NCBI GenBank assembly: GCA_035048495.1
Contig: CM068546.1
Span: 32,010,674-32,074,673, forward strand
Length of the DNA: 64,000 nt
Direction: 5' to 3'
DNA from: Euptelea pleiosperma
Lineage: Eukaryota; Streptophyta; Magnoliopsida; Ranunculales; Eupteleaceae
The notes beneath the pieces were generated by a model. The model was not told the DNA's origin. It did not search any database and worked only from the letters and a program-made list of their open reading frames with translations. The position numbers and the translations under genes are program-made. Each line of letters begins with the position of its first letter. Positions within the stretch are counted from its first letter, which is position 1. Below are positions 58,418-64,000 of the stretch, in pieces.

Positions 58418-60900
58418 TTTTATACATGACCAAGTTGCCTTTTGGTCACCACACATAAGGGGTGGGTCAGATCCATGTTTGGGTTTCAGTGTGTATGCAA
58501 TCCAGTGGCGGAGCCAGGATTTTAAGGGGAGAGGGCACAATCAATTGAGTAGAACCGCCTAATATATGAGCCACGTGGCATATTCTTAGAGATTTATGAC
58601 GGGGTATGTATCCAGGCAATTTCGATTCCATGGCCAACCGTTCAACGGAGAAAACCCGCATGGAATTGAACCCACTACCTCCCACAAGATGCTTAATGCA
58701 CTGTTGTTGGAGAATAAGATCACATGCCATATATTCAACAAAAAACGACATTATAACTTTTTATTTTTATTTTAAATTTCTAAACAATGTCATTAAATCA
58801 ATGATGGCATCAAATCAATCGGGTGTATTTGATCATAGTTTCAAGATTTGGCTAATTTGTTTGGAATCGGAATGAATCAAACAAAATAAATTCAACTACT
58901 CCCACTAAGACGGAAATAATGACGTGTCGGGTGAATCACGATATCATGAACTAATTTTCCAATTCATGGAGAATTTAAGGCTTTAACTTCTTTAATAACC
59001 ACAAATCATCTATATCATTTGATTGAATAGTTCAGACTTCATATTGAACCATTGTTGCACTGTTTAGGTTCTGGCCCATTCAAGAGCTAGTTCATATTCA
59101 AAACAATCTAGATGGGTTGATAATGTGGCAGAAGCTTGCACGAATAAGGAAGAAGATCTCCATCTTCTATCGAAAAACACAACCTTGAATCCACAAGGAG
59201 AAAATGCAGGGAAAATATTAAGCGAAAACTCAACATTTCATTACCACCGTGCACATAATTGGGTGTGAGAAAATCGCCTTTAAGATACAATAAAGTCTCA
59301 ATTCAAACCATTGGATTTGGATTATGAATGATCTAATCACAACCAGGAAATTTTTATAGTAAAACTATTGATCTTTAAGACTTCACGGCTCGATCAATCG
59401 ATGTCTTTTAGACAATATTTTTCCATTCTAGTAATAATCGTGAGTATACAATTGGTGTGAAAAAAATAGCCTTTAGGATACAATAAAGTCCCAATCAAAT
59501 CGTTGAATTCGGATTATGTATGATCCAATCACAACCAATAACATTTTGATAGTAAACTAATGATGCCAAATGCTTAAGAGTGAAATAACAAACTTACTAC
59601 ATTTTTCAGTGTTCAAAACAGAGGTTTGGATCTATATTTATAGTTGTTTCTGTGTCTTTTGACCGAACAATCATTATAGTTGACCAACAGTCGTGATCTA
59701 ATCCAACGGCGTGTATCATCCCTTAAAACAGTCTGATCCATTAAAGAACGCAACTCTATCATTGATATCGAGCAGTCATAATTCGATCTTGTGATCAGAC
59801 ACATCTGATCACCATGTGAGCGTTCGATAATGGCCGATCGGAAAAAGAAAAGCTCCAACACTCCTAGCGACGTGCGCCTCTAAAAGCGCTCAAAAGACCC
59901 TAAACACCCAATTATGTGTATGGTGGTGTTGACACCGAATCATTTCCTTTGGCACATGTCTTGTAAAGACAAATATTCTACGCAGTGTGAGACTAAAATT
60001 TGAGGGGTAGAGACACATTGCAAAAAACAACTGATTTAACTAAAAACAATTTCCTTCTTAACTGACTAACTTATGAATCTGGTTTTTTTTTTTACTGTAT
60101 TGTTTAACAGCTATAGCAACTCTCTGTACATAAACTACAGCTCATGTACTCCCACAAAATAATGGAGATTTCTGAAGACAAACATCCACAATTAGCAACA
60201 TCAGGCAATCCATATGCCCCGTTGACCTCTTCCAAGGGCCTTTTTGCTTCTGTAACTCCTTGTAAACACCTCAGTTTTCTGCTCCTTTGCCTGTCTTGGA
60301 TGCTTCTGGGTGTTGGCTTCCCTTCATATCTTTGTCATGTGAGCCAAGTGAAAAAAAAAAAGAAAAAGAAGGGAAAGTAGGACAGCTTTGAAATGCTAGA
60401 GAGGACATGTGTCACTGTAGAAAACCTATAATCCACATCAAATCCAGCTCCATCCACACATTAACAAACCCATAATCAAATCAAACCAGAGACAATTTTA
60501 AAAAACAAAAAAAAAAAAAAATTTAAGTACCATTTTCGTCAACCCTTTTGATGTCATTTCTATAATAGACAAACCGGTGGAGATGGTGGGACCTTAATTA
60601 CCTCAATTCCCAAAACACCCCTGTGCTGTAGGTTCCATGAAAAAGCATAAAGTAAGGGGGAAAAAAAAGCTAATAAGCCCATCAATGCTCACTTTGTCTT
60701 TAATCTATAATTCAACAAAGTTGAAGATGGGTTTTTAGATGTTTCTTTAGACCCATGTCAAGAAGCTTTTTTAGAGCTGTATTGCTTTACAAGGGCATTT
60801 TGGAAATGATCCATAAAGGCAGGAAGGTTGGATCCTCACTAAAGATCATGTTACAGTTGTTTGAGCTTTAGCTTTAGAGAGAGAGAGAGAGAGCCCCACA
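58418..60900. other. long intergenic stretch, repeats only
   Basis: 58555-58640 has a short piece of foldback outer arm (ATATGAGCCACGTGGCATAT). 59273-59360 and 59466-59550 are direct repeats about 193 bp apart (GATACAATAAAGTC, GATCTAATCACAACC types). The open readings at 58606-58875 and 60144-60380 show no family resemblance. Confidence 0.45.
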
Positions 60901-61324
60901 CCAACTCATCTTCTTGTGTACTGTGGGCTCCACTATTCCAAACAAAAACCTTTAGTTGCATGGAATAGAGTTGGTAGGTTTTGGGTATCTTTGAAAAAGA
61001 GCTCAAAGACATTGCTCTACTGTCCAATAGAAGTCCACATCTCTCGTGGAGCAGTTGGATCTCTTTCTCTCTCTATCTCTAACTCTTTTCCTCTCACTAC
61101 CCAGTACCCACATTATTTTAAAAATCCCACACCCCCGTTTCATCCTTTCTTTGCTTGCCAAGTGTCACCCACTCATTTCTCAGAAGACTCCTTCCCCCCC
61201 TCTCTAACTAAAATCAAACTAATCTAATCTCTTACTTACATTATTCATCTTAAACAACAAAAAACAGAGAAGACTATCACCACCAACATTGCTGCTGCTT
61301 CTTCTTCTTGTTCTTATTCTTATA
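60901..61324 (+). promoter_or_regulatory. 5'UTR/promoter region of the DNase I-like gene
   Basis: Pyrimidine-rich leader (CTCTATCTCTAACTC at about 61070, CTTCTTCTTCTTG at about 61298) just before the ATG at 61325. A TATA box was not assigned. Confidence 0.4.
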
Positions 61325-63949
61325 ATGCAATCAACAAAGGTTCAACCAATTTCCTGCACCACCCAATTCTCTACCATGTTAAGTGCCCTCAACAGGAAAC
61401 TCCGACGCCTTTGTTCGAGACTACGTTGGTCTCTACGGAGGCGTTCCAAGCCTAAAATTGTCATCAGGAAGCTCGGGAAGTCGAATCAGAAAGCTCAGCC
61501 TAGAGAAGATTATGACACTAATGGGTCAGCAATCCGTCTAAATGGCCAACTGGGTGTTTCTAAATCCGAAAGACCGATCCGAGTTGCAACGTTCAATGCT
61601 GCCATGTTCTCCATGGCTCCTGCTGTCCCCAAGGCTGAGAATTCAGTTGTCTTTGATTATGGAGAGGAAGATTATTTGAAGGTTAGGCGCTCCGTGGGAC
61701 TTGATGTTCGAGCAAAGTCCGTAAATGATCGTCCGAAGAGTATACTCAAACAATCTCCCCTGCATCCTAATTCCATGAACAGTACTGAGAATCTATGTAA
61801 GCAAGAGAAGTTCACAAAATCAAAATTAAGGGTCTCAATCAATCTCCCCGATAACGAGATATCGTTAGAGCGAAGTAGACAGTTAAGTTTTGTGGAATCC
61901 GAAAAAGAAGGATCATCAAGCAAGAGTACAAGTAGAAACCAGAAAGGAAAAGGTCCTTTGAGGTCTAGCTTGAGCCTCCCTAGTAACAATGCCATTGGTG
62001 AGAGCTTCAGAAGCAATAGAACCATTTTGGAAGTTTTAAGAGAGGTCGATGCCGATATATTGGCTTTGCAAGATGTGAAGGCAGAGGAAGAGAAAGGCAT
62101 GAAACCTCTATCCGATTTGGCAGGCGCCTTGGGGATGAAATATGTGTTTGCAGAGAGCTGGGCTCCAGAGTATGGGAATGCTGTCCTGTCAAAGTGGCCA
62201 ATTAAGAGGTGGCAAGTTCAGAAGATCTTCGACGATACAGACTTCAGGTACATATCCTCTTCCCTTTGAATTACAGACAAATTCAGTTCAAAATCTCAAT
62301 TAGTCCTCCTTTGTCGCCTCTTTTTACTTGATTTCCTTGTTTAATGAATGAAAATGATCTAATCGCATATTGCTATTTAAGAATTACTGTTTGTTTTGAC
62401 ACGCAACTCGTAGATCACAAGGGGTTGAGCACCTTGCTCGATTGGTGGTCCACATAAGATTCAATGGTAGATTTCCTAGATTCAATTCTTCCTATTGAAT
62501 TAGTGTTAACTAACCAATTGATATAAAAGAATACAGAAATGAACAGCCTGGGCTACAAAACATGTGTTGAATCTGAATTTAAAAAAACCTACTCACATAT
62601 CATCATCCTATCTGCCTTTCTGGTTGTGGCTAGATAAACACTAGTACACTACACAGGACTCTGAACCACCTGACTACCCATATAACGCACAAGGGACGTC
62701 GAGCTCCAAATGCAATCAAGCCAGGATGGAAATCTCTTTCCTGCCTCATAGACCTCCTAAGATTGTCAGTTGGGCTTTCCTTGAGATTCGACATAAAGTC
62801 AATCCTGAAGGTTCCTCCGGCATATATCGCGGTTCTAGCTGTATTGGGGGGCTACATAGCGAACAATTTATCATTTCAATCATCCACAGATGCTTTCATT
62901 TTCAATCTGAAATCAATGACTGGGGTATAATTACAAAATGGTGATCAGACTCAGAGTAGCTTCTCTGTTCAGCTTTCTTTGTGATTCCTAAGTACTTCAA
63001 TATGTCTGTTTGAAACCGATAATTGAGGAAGTTTTATTAAGAATTAAGGATTTCTGTAATGAAAGAAATGCGAAGAACACAGAAACCTGATCTTGGGAAC
63101 ATTAGGAAATCTTATAACAATGAAATGACATATAAACACCCTTATTGTGTTCAACATTGGATTCAGGAATGTGTTGAAGGCCACAGTGGACGTGCCTCGG
63201 GCAGGAGAAATCAACTTCCATTGCACCCACCTTGATCATCTGGATGAGAAATGGAGGATGAAGCAAATAAATACAATAATCCAATCAAATGATGGTCCCC
63301 ACATCTTAGCAGGAGGTCTGAATTCTCTCGATGAAGCGGATTACTCGGCTGAGAGATGGACAGATATCGTAAAGGTACAAGTTATAAAACACTCTTATGC
63401 TTTTCTATAGAACAGTTATAAATTTGATCCTTGTTGTTTATTAAATGGATACCTGTATTAATCCAGTACTATGAGGAGATAGGAAAGCCGACACCAAAGG
63501 TCGAGGTGATGAGGTTCTTGAAAGGGAAGCAGTATGTAGATGCAAAGGACTTTGCAGGGGAATGCGAGTCAGTCGTCATGATCGCGAAAGGCCAAAGTAT
63601 ATATAGGACTGTAACAAAAGTAATGTAATTACGATACTAAATTCCCTTCAAAATGTTTGGATTAAATGTGATTTTTGTTAGTGCAGATGTTCAGGGGACA
63701 TGTAAGTATGGAACAAGAGTAGATTATGTTTTGGCATCATCGAACTCACCGTACAAGTTCGTGCCAGGATCGTATTCAGTACTTTCATCTAAAGGTACTT
63801 CTGATCACCATATAGTGAAGGTTGATATTGTAAAGGTAGATAACATCACTCAAGAAAACGTTGCCAGGCGACGGCGGCAACCGAAACAGAAGGTTGTCAG
63901 GATAACAAACACTTCTAAGCCTAGGGGTATATGGAGAACAAATTCATGA
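61325..63949 (+). CDS. endonuclease/exonuclease/phosphatase (DNase I-like) family protein
   Basis: Four exons (61325-62247, 63167-63374, 63467-63596, 63687-63949) with GT-AG junctions give 507 residues without stops. The N-terminus is basic (ALNRKLRRLCSRLRWSLRRR). Then IRVATFNAAMFSMAPAVP marks the first strand of the EEP fold, with Asn in place for metal binding. A Ser-rich low-complexity insert of about 130 residues (KSILKQSP, LRVSINLPDNEISLERSRQL) follows. The fold resumes with EVDADILALQDVKAEEEKGM, whose QD replaces the usual QE metal ligand, then AESWAPEYGNAVLSKWPI and FHCTHLDHLDEKWRMKQI. HILAGGLNSLDEADYS has Gly where GDxN is usual. The catalytic His is in GTSDHHIVKVDI. It closely resembles a plant-specific DNase I-like group of unknown substrate; the altered metal-site residues leave catalysis unproven. 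ATG choice: first Met of the open frame. Confidence 0.9.
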
Positions 63950-64000
63950 AGGAGATATGACTTTTTCTTCTTCTTCTTCTATTTTTCTTTTAATTTTGGC
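63950..64000 (+). other. start of 3'UTR of the DNase I-like gene
   Basis: T-rich sequence up to the window edge. Confidence 0.5.

Noticed and set aside
59108..60380. Small open readings between the tRNA and the DNase I-like gene
   Set aside because: Short, low complexity or repeat-derived, no family resemblance or splice structure.

Overview
The window is nuclear DNA from a flowering plant. It has multi-exon genes with GT-AG introns, a chloroplast-targeted pyruvate phosphate dikinase, a plant PIEZO channel, a plant-type MBD/CW-zinc-finger protein, an RF298/RF4-type RING protein and a nuclear tRNA-Ser. It also carries a dense load of copia retrotransposons, LINEs, Helitrons and MITEs. A eudicot or early-diverging angiosperm seems likelier than a grass, but the species cannot be named from the sequence alone.

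Layout. 1-16080 is a retroelement graveyard. An outer plus-strand copia element (1-11029) is split by a complete minus-strand copia element (3719-9625), flanked by a 5-bp GGGTT duplication, and each of the two carries one copy of the same Mutator-like MITE. Then come a LINE tail, copia and LINE fragments, a Ty3-type LTR-like stretch, and a copia 5' half with a 200-bp tandem duplication in gag. 16201-17576 holds the last four recognised exons of a PIEZO gene, with a one-base frameshift in the last exon. 18-28 kb is repeat-rich (Harbinger-type MITEs, copia fragments, one LTR carrying a hAT-like MITE) and contains the 3' exon of an MBD gene on the minus strand (22670-23173). 28-33 kb holds long-armed foldback elements and a head-to-tail array of mini-Helitrons. 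34177-37310 is an RF298-like RING E3 gene with one in-frame stop and one frameshift. 38-43 kb is again mostly foldback elements. 43253-56275 is an apparently intact 20-coding-exon PPDK gene (974 codons when joined). A SINE-like tRNA-derived sequence and a tRNA-Ser(UGA) follow at 57.7-58.0 kb. 61325-63949 is an intact four-exon endonuclease/exonuclease/phosphatase-family gene.

How it works together. The genes are independent housekeeping or metabolic loci, not a cluster. The coherent signal is in the repeats. One foldback family, with a shared inner palindrome of about 100 bp per arm and outer arms that differ from copy to copy, recurs at least eight times between 28 and 57 kb. Several copies lie in the PPDK 5'UTR intron and coding introns. 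Together with the tandem mini-Helitrons this is the best candidate for something not yet well described.
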